From PBB1 sp040400875 (GTDB lineage: Bacteria; Pseudomonadota; Gammaproteobacteria; Burkholderiales; Burkholderiaceae_C), in assembly GCA_040400875.1 (NCBI GenBank), contig JBBAPK010000055.1:1-12329 (forward strand): a DNA stretch of 12,329 bases. The letters are read 5' to 3'. The notes beneath the pieces were generated by a model, which had not been told where the DNA came from, did not search any database, and worked only from the letters and a program-made list of their open reading frames with translations. The position numbers and the translations under genes are program-made. Shown here piece by piece: positions 6,043 to 12,329 of the stretch; the first letter of the stretch is position 1, and each line of letters begins with the position of its first letter.

Positions 6043-8049
6043 TCAGCGCTGCTCAACAATTTCCCAGGCCGTGCGGTAGCCCCCTATTCCTTGCACGTAG
6101 GCCAGCAACGCCTTGAAAAACGGATGCGCGCCGAGTGTGGACGAGTCGCCGACGAGGAGCAACTTGCTGCGGGCGCGGGTCATACCCACGTTCATGCGCC
6201 GGATATCGGAGAGGAAACCGATTTCGCCAGAGTTGTTGCTGCGCGTCAGTGAAATCGCAATGATGTCTCGCTCCTGGCCCTGAAACGAATCGACGGTACC
6301 CACGCTGAGCATGCGGTGCTGCAGGAGACCGTTGAGTTGCCCGTTTCCCTCGATGGCGTCCTTCAAATAATTGATCTGGGCGCGGTAGGGGGCAATGACA
6401 CCAATGGTGAGCCGGCCCTGCTCGTGCTCTCCGCGCTCGTGTGCGGCTGCGTCGTAGGGCTCCAGGAGCTGGGCAAGGCGCTGGAGCAGGAGATCCGCTT
6501 CTTCGGGGTTGGCTGTGGAGCGGCTTTCAGGGATGGTGATTTCAAGATAACTGAGGCCGGCTGTGTCGAGGAACTCCACGGGCAGGTCGGGCGCGAAGGA
6601 CAAGTCGTAGGCCTCTAGGCCGGCGTCGCGAACGCTTTGATGCGCTTGAAGTTTTCCGTCGTAGAACTGCTCGGAACTGAATGCCATGATTGTCTGGTGC
6701 ATGCGGTACTGCACGGTGAGCATGCGGGCGGTGGCAGGTTGGCGCTTGATGCACTTCTCGAACAGCGTTTCACGCAGGCCATCACGGGCGGCTTTTTCGC
6801 TTTTCACCGTGGGCGGTAACTGGTGGTGATCGCCCGCCAGGATCACGCGCTGGCCCTTGGCAATCGGGATCCAGCAGCCTGGCTCCAGCGCTTGTGCGGC
6901 TTCGTCGATGAAGACGGTGTCGAAGCTCAAGTGACGAATGTTTCGATTGCTGGCGCCTACCAGGGTGCAGGTGATGATCTGCACGGACTCGAGCACCTGT
7001 TCCGTGATGTAGCGCTCCAGATCGTCGGCCTCCTGAAACAGCTGCCGCGCTTCTTCTCTCAGCAGCCGGCGCTGCTGCCGCTCGTCATAGCCAGTTGTCC
7101 GAAGGGGAAGATTCGCGGACTCGCGGTACTGGTCGGCGGTCTGGCGCATCGCGCGCATCTTGCTGTAGCTCGGATGGGCCATCACCTGCGCATCCAGGGT
7201 GTGCTCCAGCAGCAGATCCGACACGCGGCTGGGGTTGCCGATGCGGATAACGTTGACGCTGCGCTCAGCCAGCCTTTCGGTGAGCAGGTCCACGGCTGTG
7301 TTCGAGGGTGCGCACACCAGCACGCGCCGCTCACGCCGGATGGTTTCCAGGATGGCCTGCACCAGCGTGGTGGTTTTGCCCGTGCCAGGCGGGCCGTGGA
7401 TGATGGCGACGTCCTGTGCTGCCATCACATGGCGCACGGCCGCCAGCTGAGAATCGTTGAGCGGGCTGGGATAGAACAGAGCGTCAGCATCAGTCTCGCA
7501 AAAACCGGCCTGCTGGGCGCCGAGCAACACGTCGCGGAGCTTGGCCAAGCGGCTACCGCGGGCGCTAATCACTTCGCTCAGCGCGTGGTCCATTTCGCGG
7601 TAGCTGACCTCGTCGAAGGTGAGGTCGATTCCGAGTCTGCCGCCGCCCTGCACCCAGTCTGGGAGTTCTTCCTTCGTGGTGGTCAGCACCAGCTTGTTAC
7701 GCCGCACGCTGGTGACGACACCATTGAGCGTGGGCTGATCGTTTGAATGTGCAGGTGTAGGGCCGAACAGCGAGGCGTTCTTGCCCACTTGAAACAGGTG
7801 CAGGCCTTGCTGGTTGGCGGGGCGTTCCAACTCCAGCACCAACTTGCCGCCAAAGCCGATGTCTTGTTTGGCGATGGTGACGGGGTACCAAGTGAGGCCG
7901 CGCCGCTGCCGCTCCGGAATACTGGCCTTGGCATTCTTGAGCTTGAATTGCGTCAGGTCTTCCTTTTGCTCCAACTGCATGAGAGCGTGCACGCGACGCA
8001 ACTCGTCAATGGTGCTGGTCGTGGTGGGTCTGAAGTCGAGATCGGCCAA
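6043..8049 (-). CDS. UPF1/SMUBP2-like superfamily 1B helicase
   Basis: The 668-residue protein carries the full SF1 helicase set: LNDSQ (197-201), Walker A HGPPGTGKTTT (218-228), APSNTAVD (247-254), and DEAA in VFIDEAAQALEP (379-390). These are followed by GDHHQLPPTV (406-415), QYRMH (447-451), GVIAPYRAQ (550-558), VDSFQGQERDI (586-596) and VGMTRAR (621-627). The order and wording match UPF1/IGHMBP2-like ATP-dependent 5'-3' DNA/RNA helicases. An N-terminal beta-rich region (about 50-150) corresponds to the usual 1B-type domain. The substrate in bacteria is not established. The start is uncertain. I see no ATG upstream, so TTG 8049 gives the longest plausible form, while ATG 7980 would drop 23 residues. 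Neither has a strong ribosome binding site. The gene is divergent from umuDC, with 230 bp between it and umuD. Confidence 0.88.
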   Translation of the reverse strand: MADLDFRPTTTSTIDELRRVHALMQLEQKEDLTQFKLKNAKASIPERQRRGLTWYPVTIAKQDIGFGGKLVLELERPANQQGLHLFQVGKNASLFGPTPAHSNDQPTLNGVVTSVRRNKLVLTTTKEELPDWVQGGGRLGIDLTFDEVSYREMDHALSEVISARGSRLAKLRDVLLGAQQAGFCETDADALFYPSPLNDSQLAAVRHVMAAQDVAIIHGPPGTGKTTTLVQAILETIRRERRVLVCAPSNTAVDLLTERLAERSVNVIRIGNPSRVSDLLLEHTLDAQVMAHPSYSKMRAMRQTADQYRESANLPLRTTGYDERQQRRLLREEARQLFQEADDLERYITEQVLESVQIITCTLVGASNRNIRHLSFDTVFIDEAAQALEPGCWIPIAKGQRVILAGDHHQLPPTVKSEKAARDGLRETLFEKCIKRQPATARMLTVQYRMHQTIMAFSSEQFYDGKLQAHQSVRDAGLEAYDLSFAPDLPVEFLDTAGLSYLEITIPESRSTANPEEADLLLQRLAQLLEPYDAAAHERGEHEQGRLTIGVIAPYRAQINYLKDAIEGNGQLNGLLQHRMLSVGTVDSFQGQERDIIAISLTRSNNSGEIGFLSDIRRMNVGMTRARSKLLLVGDSSTLGAHPFFKALLAYVQGIGGYRTAWEIVEQR

Positions 8050-8279
8050 TGGAATACAGGTTGAACAGTCGCGTGTTAAGCGGAGACTGGTTGTAGTGAG
8101 TGATGCAGCAGAAGCGAAAACTGTTAATTTAGATCAGTGAGCCGAACTGCGCCTCGGATCGGGCGGTGGTTGTTCGGTGATGGAGCATGACTTCACGCCT
8201 CCACTCGGCGCCCACTTCACTTCGCCCTTAGACTGTATGGATGTACAGTCTTTCTAGCGTTGTTTCCTCAGATCAGAGC
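8050..8279. promoter_or_regulatory. Divergent intergenic region between helicase and umuD
   Basis: The region must hold the promoters of both the helicase (minus) and umuDC (plus). The one clear element is the LexA box at 8233-8248, near the umuD side. An A+T-rich patch around 8118-8133 (TGTTAATTTAGATC) could be the -10 region for the helicase, but I cannot assign -35/-10 hexamers with confidence. Confidence 0.4.
8233..8248 (+). promoter_or_regulatory. LexA (SOS) box upstream of umuD
   Basis: CTGTATGGATGTACAG fits the gamma/betaproteobacterial LexA operator CTGT-N8-ACAG exactly at the eight conserved positions, with an A/T-leaning centre. It ends 31 bp before the preferred umuD start at 8280, where it would block the promoter until RecA-stimulated LexA cleavage. 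An in-frame ATG (8241) lies inside this box, which argues against it as the real umuD start. Confidence 0.88.
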
Positions 8280-8699
8280 ATGCCCGTCCCCGTGATCACC
8301 GTGGACCCCGCTTGGGCACATCAAACCCTGTCGACCATTCATTGCGGCTTCCCATCGCCGGCTGAAGACCACGCGATCGAGCGTGTCGACCTGAACAAAG
8401 TCCTGATCAAGCACCCGCAGGCAACATTTTTGATGCGGGTCCGGGGCGACTCGATGCGTGAGGCCGGCATTGACGACGGCGATGTCGTGCTTGTCGATCG
8501 GGCCATCAAGGCATCCCATGGCCACGTTGTGGTGGCGGTCGTCGACGGCGAGTTCACCGTCAAGCGCCTGTGGCAGCGCGGCAGAAACGTGAAGCTGCAG
8601 CCAGCCAATCCAACATACCCGGACATCCTGCCCCGCGACGGTCAAACCATCGAAGTCTGGGGCGTGGTCACCAACGCCATCAAGGCCATGCGGGTCTGA
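8280..8699 (+). CDS. umuD: UmuD, self-cleaving subunit of DNA polymerase V
   Basis: The 139-residue protein is a full-length UmuD (S24 peptidase fold). The self-cleavage site is Cys22-Gly23 in IHCGFPSPAEDH. The nucleophile is Ser58 in VRGDSMREAGI and the general base is Lys95 in EFTVKRLW. All are offset by two from E. coli Cys24-Gly25, Ser60 and Lys97, so the spacing is conserved. After DNA damage, RecA filaments promote cleavage to UmuD', which joins UmuC as Pol V for translesion synthesis. ATG 8280 (MPVPVITVD) is chosen over in-frame ATG 8241 because the latter lies within the LexA box and would leave no room for a leader. The gene is followed after 23 bp by umuC, forming an SOS-regulated operon. 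Confidence 0.92.
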   Translation: MPVPVITVDPAWAHQTLSTIHCGFPSPAEDHAIERVDLNKVLIKHPQATFLMRVRGDSMREAGIDDGDVVLVDRAIKASHGHVVVAVVDGEFTVKRLWQRGRNVKLQPANPTYPDILPRDGQTIEVWGVVTNAIKAMRV

Positions 8700-8712
8700 G
8701 CGAGCGAGCGAG
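8698..8712 (+). repeat. Short GAGC tandem repeat in the umuD-umuC spacer
   Basis: Three GAGC units plus GAG run from the umuD stop codon into the spacer ahead of umuC (ATG 8723). The umuC ribosome binding site must lie in or right after it (GAG at 8710-8712, then ATAAAGACGC). Copy-number change would move or duplicate the purine-rich stretch, but three units is short for slippage. Confidence 0.5.
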
Positions 8713-8722
8713 ATAAAGACGC

Positions 8723-10057
8723 ATGCTTGCCCTGGTCGACGGCAACAACTTCTACGTGTCCTGCGAGCGGGTGTTTCGTCCCTCGCTCATCGGACGGCCC
8801 GTGATCGTGCTGTCAAACAACGATGGCTGTGCGATTGCGCGCAGCAACGAGGCCAAGGCGCTGGGCATCCGCATGGGCCAGCCCTGGTTTCAGTGTCGGC
8901 AGATGGAGCAGCAACACGGACTCGTCGCCCTGTCAGCGAACTTCACCCTTTACGGCGACATGTCGGATCGGATGATGACGGTGGCTGCCAGCTTTGCACC
9001 GCGGCAAGAGATCTACTCCATCGACGAGAGTTTTCTCGACTTCACCGGCGTGCCGGGCGATCTGGTCGCAACTTGCCGGTCCATGCGCGAGCAGATTCTC
9101 AGGTGGGTCGGCATCCCATGCTGCGTCGGGCTGGGGCCGACCAAGACACTGGCCAAGCTCGCCAACCACATCGCCAAGACGGCTGAGCGCAAGCCTGGCA
9201 TCTATTTGTCAAACTTGGCCCAGATCTGCAATCTCGGCGCCATGAGTACGACCGGGCTCGAAGCCATCTTCTCCGCCACCGCGGTCGGCGAAGTCTGGGG
9301 TGTCGGGCCACGCATCGGCAAGAAACTGGAGGAGGGCGGCATCACCACCGTGCTCGATCTGATGCGGATGGATGCCGCCACGGTGCGTCGGCAGTTCTCG
9401 GTGGTGCTCGAGAAAACGGTGCGAGAACTTCAAGGCGTTCCGTGCATCGAGCTTGACGATGAGCCGGCGCCCAAGCAACAGATCATGTGCAGTCGCTCGT
9501 TTGGTCAAGCCGTGACACGGGGACGCGACCTGGCGGAGGCCGTGACCGAATTCGCCAGCCGCGCGGCCGCGAAGCTCCGGGCGCAGCCGGCAGCGGCCGG
9601 CTCGGTGCATGTCTTCATTCGAACCAGTCCATTCCGCAAGGACGACCCGCAGTACGCGAACAGCGTTACCGTCCCTTTAGTCCAGCCGACGGCCGACACA
9701 GCCGCATTGGTGAGTTCAGCGATTCGTGGGCTGCGACAGATCTACCGACCAGGCTTTCGTTATGCCAAAGCCGGCGTCATGTTGATGGATCTGCAGCCGC
9801 AAGACGTGGCACAGGCGGCGTTCGAATTCGACAAATGCACTCCAGATGACACTGACGAGACCAGCGGCCCAGTGGTCAGAGATCGCGTCAAGCTGATGAC
9901 GGCGTTCGACGCGGTCAACGCACGCTTCGGCCGGGGCTCTCTCCAGTTGGCGGGAGCGGGGCTGCCCAACAAGAAAGCAGCCTGGGGAATGCGCCAGGAT
10001 CGGCGCACGCCGGGGTACACGACCTCGTGGGCGGAGTTGCCGATTGCGCGGGCTTGA
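8723..10057 (+). CDS. umuC: UmuC, Y-family catalytic subunit of DNA polymerase V
   Basis: The 444-residue protein is a complete UmuC. The catalytic acidic residues are Asp6 (VDGNNFYVSCERV) and Asp101/Glu102 (YSIDESFLDFTGV). The steric-gate Tyr11 and the SNNDGCAIARSNEAK block (31-45) are in the same positions as in E. coli. The thumb shows GVGPTKTLAK-like sequence (GLGPTKTLAK, 136-145) and VWGVGPRIGKKL (191-202). The C-terminal domain ends with the typical WGMRQDRRTPGYTTSWAELP. The protein performs error-prone synthesis past lesions together with UmuD'. It is slightly longer than E. coli UmuC (422 aa). The usual C-terminal clamp-binding pentapeptide (QLxLF-like) is not obvious: the matching region reads AQAAFEFD (363-370). 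It is cotranscribed with umuD from the LexA-controlled promoter. Confidence 0.93.
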   Translation: MLALVDGNNFYVSCERVFRPSLIGRPVIVLSNNDGCAIARSNEAKALGIRMGQPWFQCRQMEQQHGLVALSANFTLYGDMSDRMMTVAASFAPRQEIYSIDESFLDFTGVPGDLVATCRSMREQILRWVGIPCCVGLGPTKTLAKLANHIAKTAERKPGIYLSNLAQICNLGAMSTTGLEAIFSATAVGEVWGVGPRIGKKLEEGGITTVLDLMRMDAATVRRQFSVVLEKTVRELQGVPCIELDDEPAPKQQIMCSRSFGQAVTRGRDLAEAVTEFASRAAAKLRAQPAAAGSVHVFIRTSPFRKDDPQYANSVTVPLVQPTADTAALVSSAIRGLRQIYRPGFRYAKAGVMLMDLQPQDVAQAAFEFDKCTPDDTDETSGPVVRDRVKLMTAFDAVNARFGRGSLQLAGAGLPNKKAAWGMRQDRRTPGYTTSWAELPIARA

Positions 10058-10144
10058 TGGGTCGAACGTTACGCGTGGCTTACACCTCGAAGTGGTCGTC
10101 TGATTCAGTTGTCAGTTTTCAACCCTCAGCGCTTCCTCGGCGCA

Positions 10145-10363
10145 TTAGTCTGAGCGACCGTAGTGCAGCGGTTGCGGCCGGTCACGGCGGGGCTGCGATC
10201 TAAGTCGCCCCGGGATTCGTGGAGGCTGCTTGACTGTGGCGGTGTGCAGGTGCTTGCGCGCCGTGTTGCGCACAAGGCTCGTCGCCCTCACGACCTGCCG
10301 CACTGACTTCTTGTCACGGTGGGACATCCGCAGCACTTTGCCAATCGTGTCCGTGGTGATCAT
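10145..10363 (-). pseudogene. IS21-family istA transposase, N-terminal fragment
   Basis: From ATG 10363 the minus strand reads MITTDTIGKVLRMSHRDKKS, then VRQVVRATSLVRNTARKHLH. This is the N-terminal helix-turn-helix of IS21-family IstA (compare MITDETIGKVLRM.HREKKSVREIVRATSLSRNTVRKYL). After about 42 residues the similarity ends and the frame runs through arginine/proline-rich sequence to a stop at 10145. The DDE catalytic domain and istB are absent, so it cannot transpose. It is the same element type, in the same orientation, as the relic at 678-833, but retains more of istA. Confidence 0.75.
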
Positions 10364-10471
10364 TTTTGATACCGCGCTGCTGAAAAAAGCAGCAGGGTAG
10401 GCTGAGCACCCCGATCACTTTGAGATCGGCACAACCCACACAAGTGGGTCAATTCGCGGTCGGCGCCAACA
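10145..10471 (-). mobile_element. Truncated IS21-like element end (copy 2)
   Basis: The outer boundary is set at 10471, where the minus strand begins TGTTGGCGCCGACCGCGAAT. The similarity to copy 1 (678-833) stops at that point, and this is how IS21-family ends start. Between the end and istA lie two hairpins: ACCCAC-ACAA-GTGGGT at 10434-10449 and CTGCTG-AAAAAAG-CAGCAG at 10377-10395. On the minus strand the latter carries six T in its loop. Such hairpins upstream of the transposase may damp transcription read-in. The inner limit is not definable, because istA similarity stops near 10235 while the open frame continues to 10145. Confidence 0.65.
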
Positions 10472-10723
10472 ATCTCAGCCTGAAAGTGCTTGCGGTTTTG
10501 CCCACCGTGCGGGTGTAGGGCGTGTAACCAACGAGTCAGCGGCGCTGGCCGTGCCACGGCAAGCCCGCACTTACCACTACGAAAAAAAACCGTATCGCTT
10601 GGTCAATTGGGCATCCCTCTCAAGATCCCAATCACCCCACATCTACAACGTTCATAAAAAAAGTGCAAAGTAGAGGCGCCCATTATTTAGGGTGTCGGTT
10701 TAACCTTTCATAAGGAACTTTTC
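10472..10723. other. Gap between the IS21 relic and the FAS1 gene
   Basis: A short frame running out of the IS end (NNLSLKVLAVLPTVRV) has no recognisable family. From about 10580 the composition turns A+T-rich. The FAS1 gene promoter should lie at about 10640-10700, where CATTATTTAG could contain a -10 (TTATTT), but no convincing -35 is visible. Confidence 0.35.
10712..10716 (+). promoter_or_regulatory. Shine-Dalgarno sequence of the FAS1 gene
   Basis: AAGGA lies 7 bases before ATG 10724. It is the best-formed ribosome binding site in the window and fixes the start. Confidence 0.75.
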
Positions 10724-11179
10724 ATGAAGAAGATTTTTATTGCAAGCGTTATGGCTTTTGGTATGACGCTATCTGTTCAAGCCAAGGATATTATCGAGAC
10801 GGCGGTAGCTGCTGGATCGTTTAAAACATTGGCAACTGCACTCACCGCCGCCGGTTTGGTTGATACACTCAAAGGTAAAGGCCCGTTTACTGTTTTTGCA
10901 CCTACCGATGAGGCCTTTGCAAAAATACCGAAAGCTGATTTGGATGCACTTTTGAAAGACAAGGCAAAGCTTACTTCTGTTTTAACTTACCACGTTGTTG
11001 CTGGTAAAGTCATGGCCGCGGATATCAAGCCGGGTAAGATTAAAACTCTGCAAGGTTCAGATATTAATGTTTCAACATCATCGGGTGTAACCGTCGATAA
11101 CGCTAAAGTCACTAAGGCAGACATTGTTGCAGATAATGGCGTTATACATGTCATTGACACCGTACTTATGCCTAAATAA
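10724..11179 (+). CDS. Secreted fasciclin (FAS1) domain protein
   Basis: The 151-residue product has a clear Sec signal peptide (MKKIFIASVMAFGMTLSVQA, cleavage after residue 20) followed by one complete FAS1 domain. The H1 motif is GPFTVFAPTDEAFAKIP (53-69), LTSVLTYHVVAGKV (83-96) holds the conserved YH, and the H2 motif is NGVIHVIDTVLMP (138-150). Single-domain bacterial FAS1 proteins are exported, adhesion-type proteins of largely unknown role. Length and domain borders are typical. The gene is A+T-rich compared with the umu and helicase genes, and an IS21 relic lies just upstream, so acquisition is plausible. A 9-bp hairpin follows 35 bp after the stop. Confidence 0.92.
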   Translation: MKKIFIASVMAFGMTLSVQAKDIIETAVAAGSFKTLATALTAAGLVDTLKGKGPFTVFAPTDEAFAKIPKADLDALLKDKAKLTSVLTYHVVAGKVMAADIKPGKIKTLQGSDINVSTSSGVTVDNAKVTKADIVADNGVIHVIDTVLMPK

Positions 11180-11214
11180 CATTTAAACTCGATTAGAATT
11201 TAAGTCGTGTGTGC

Positions 11215-11243
11215 TGTAGTGGAAAACTTTGTTGTCCACTACA
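11215..11243 (+). terminator. Hairpin after the FAS1 gene
   Basis: TGTAGTGGA pairs perfectly with TCCACTACA (9 bp), and the 11-base loop can add AAC/GTT around TTT. It lies 35 bp after the FAS1 stop and before the next gene. A T-run is lacking, so termination is not assured. It could instead be an mRNA-stabilising or protein-binding element. Confidence 0.45.
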
Positions 11244-11270
11244 CGTCAAAATAATCACTTTGAAAAAACA

Positions 11271-11594
11271 ATGAATTTATCAAAAAAACTAGTCATTCTT
11301 CCATTTGCGTTATTTTGCCTGAGCACGCTTGCAGGCGATCTCTCAGTTGATCTGCAAAAAGCTTGCATCAAGGAGCAGCTGGGCGCGCACAGCGAAATTA
11401 AAGGCCATCCGGTAGAGGCCGAGGACTTTACAGAATATTGCAAGTGCGAAACAGGCCTCATAACGGAAAAGGCGACGAAAGAGCAGTTGAATGAGATTTC
11501 TAAAAAGCAGAGCACAAATCCTAACTGGTTAAATGAATTGAAGTCTAGCGCGTTCAAAATTTGCTTACAACCAAAAGGTCAATTAACCACATAA
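11271..11594 (+). CDS. Small exported cysteine-containing protein, function unknown
   Basis: From ATG 11271 the product is 107 aa with an N-terminal signal peptide (MNLSKKLVILPFALFCLSTL, probable cleavage after Ala21). The mature part is mostly helical and charged. It has four cysteines (32, 57, 59, 98), with Cys57 and Cys59 in EYCKCETG, which could form two disulphides in the periplasm. I do not recognise a named family. Alternative ATG 11229 lies in the same frame but overlaps the hairpin and would add a non-signal-like lead, so it is rejected. There is no strong Shine-Dalgarno sequence. It lies 91 bp after the FAS1 gene and 60 bp before the next membrane-protein gene, in the same direction and with similar A+T-rich composition. 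Confidence 0.65.
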   Translation: MNLSKKLVILPFALFCLSTLAGDLSVDLQKACIKEQLGAHSEIKGHPVEAEDFTEYCKCETGLITEKATKEQLNEISKKQSTNPNWLNELKSSAFKICLQPKGQLTT

Positions 11595-11644
11595 TGAACC
11601 GATAATAATAATTTCAGAAAAAAGTGTTCAGTCAGAAAATATGT

Positions 11645-11650
11645 TAGGAA
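11645..11650 (+). promoter_or_regulatory. Ribosome binding site supporting a GTG start
   Basis: TAGGAA lies 4 bases before GTG 11655. The only nearby ATG (11641) opens a 23-codon frame that ends early, so the purine-rich site supports GTG as the real start of the membrane-protein gene. Confidence 0.5.
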
Positions 11651-11654
11651 TTAA

Positions 11655-12026
11655 GTGTATTCAATTTTCAAGTTCGTTTATTTTCTGCTTCGCAACGGCA
11701 GTAGTATTTTAAATCCTAATTTAAACCCTCTCAGGCACGCTCCCTCGCACGTAAGGTACTTTGTTACGGTAGTTTTAGCGTGTTTTTGGTGTTTGGCTTT
11801 CGGGTTGTATTTTTCTGAATATTTATTTATTGGCTACAACATGCTGGGGCACATAGCTGTTATAAGCATGGCATTTATGACATGGTTTGTATTTAAGCAA
11901 TCTCGCCGAATTTATGGGACAAGGGTTGGAACCCATGATTGGCTGCGCATGCCCGACCGAAGCAGTCGTTGCGACGAGATGACAGATGAGCAGAGAGCTA
12001 CGAAGGCCGATGATTTGCGCAAGTAA
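11655..12026 (+). CDS. Two-helix membrane protein of unknown function
   Basis: The 123-residue protein has two clear hydrophobic segments at about residues 36-56 (FVTVVLACFWCLAFGLYFSEY) and 59-80 (IGYNMLGHIAVISMAFMTWF), separated by a very short turn. The N-terminal part is basic/polar (NPLRHAPSHVR). The polar C-terminus holds DWLRMPDRSSRCDEMTDEQR, likely cytosolic. The RMPDRSSRCDEMTDEQR block looks conserved in style, but I cannot name a family. The start is a GTG with TAGGAA just upstream. It is the last of three same-strand A+T-rich genes and may share a transcript with the secreted Cys protein 60 bp upstream. Confidence 0.6.
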   Translation: MYSIFKFVYFLLRNGSSILNPNLNPLRHAPSHVRYFVTVVLACFWCLAFGLYFSEYLFIGYNMLGHIAVISMAFMTWFVFKQSRRIYGTRVGTHDWLRMPDRSSRCDEMTDEQRATKADDLRK

Positions 12027-12329
12027 AGGCTTGACGGGTAAAAGTTGTCACGACATAGCGCACGACACCCTCCATGCCGCGGATGGGACAGCATGTTGAA
12101 AATGAACTGCTGCTCGCAACGGCGGCTGCGACGCTGCCCTCTGACAGGCGCGCTGACTTCAGTGTTTGTCGAAAGCGAAGTCGACCAAGCAGCTGGGTTC
12201 GCGCAGGTCAGGGATGGCGCTGGGTGAGTTGCGGCTCGACATGGGAAGTCCAGCATCTAAGCCGCAACCCAAGAGGCGAAGCTCCTGATCGCGCCGTCAA
12301 GCGAGCTTGGACAGCAGCCATCCCGTGGC
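12027..12329. other. Right-edge stretch, no gene assigned
   Basis: GC-rich composition returns after about 12040. Open frames on both strands overlap each other and give low-complexity Ser/Arg-rich peptides, and I recognise no protein family, RNA gene or terminator. The break in composition right after the membrane-protein gene probably marks the right edge of the A+T-rich block. Confidence 0.4.

Noticed and set aside
6823..7746. A 307-codon plus-strand open frame inside the helicase region
   Set aside because: It lies wholly antisense to a helicase with a complete set of motifs. Its composition is that of a GC-rich antisense frame and no family signature or ribosome binding site supports it.
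8241..8279. Upstream ATG 8241 as the umuD start
   Set aside because: The ATG lies inside the LexA operator, so it would be at or before the transcript start. The start at 8280 gives the normal UmuD length and cleavage-site spacing.
678..10471. Active composite transposon bounded by the two IS21 ends
   Set aside because: Both copies lack most of istA and all of istB, are in direct orientation with diverged sequence, and no second terminal end of either element is visible, so mobility is not supported.
11912..12256. A 114-codon minus-strand frame at the right end
   Set aside because: It overlaps the end of the two-helix membrane-protein gene, is Ser/Arg/Cys-rich and has no family signature.
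1..12329. CRISPR arrays, tRNA or rRNA genes, riboswitches
   Set aside because: No regularly spaced repeats, no tRNA-like cloverleaf and no recognisable rRNA or riboswitch core were seen on reading through both strands by eye; a covariance search could still find a short RNA.

Overview
The window looks like a GC-rich betaproteobacterial chromosome segment, probably Burkholderiales/Comamonadaceae-like. This rests on the character of the umuDC, DUF1232, methyltransferase and helicase proteins and on IS21- and IS3-type remnants; no rRNA or tRNA confirms it. Two stretches, about 1.26-2.09 kb and 10.56-12.03 kb, are clearly richer in A+T than the rest and read as acquired or at least differently evolving DNA.

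Left part (1-2.3 kb): the C-terminal tail of an unrecognised gene runs off the left edge. It is followed by a small tryptophan-rich TIGR02450/DUF2389-type gene on the minus strand. A truncated IS21-like end lies just upstream of that gene. An A+T-rich block holds a complete stand-alone BLUF blue-light receptor, and after it comes a broken IS3-type orfA fragment.

Middle (2.3-6.0 kb): a four-helix membrane protein and a DUF1232 (YkvA-like) membrane protein lie in tandem. Next is a scar. A His-tailed EamA/DMT transporter on the minus strand and an alpha/beta hydrolase on the plus strand have both lost their 5' halves, and between them sits a fragment of a phage terminase large subunit. The hydrolase also carries a frameshift. 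A 447-bp gene-free stretch with three strong inverted repeats separates this from an intact class I SAM methyltransferase.

DNA-damage block (6.0-10.1 kb): a large UPF1/SMUBP2-like superfamily 1B helicase on the minus strand is divergent from a complete umuD-umuC pair (DNA polymerase V). The intergenic region carries an excellent LexA box in front of umuD. UmuD keeps its self-cleavage site and Ser/Lys dyad, and UmuC keeps its catalytic acidic residues, so the mutagenesis operon looks functional.

Right part (10.1-12.3 kb): a second IS21-like end, in the same orientation as the first and with a longer piece of istA, precedes an A+T-rich cluster of three co-directional genes. These encode a secreted FAS1 (fasciclin) domain protein, a small cysteine-containing exported protein and a two-helix membrane protein. 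The last 300 bp hold nothing I can assign.

I see no clear new multi-gene defence or metabolic system. The points most worth a second look are the transporter/terminase/hydrolase scar, the structured 4.85-5.29 kb intergenic region, the paired IS21 ends and the LexA-controlled umuDC/helicase divergence.
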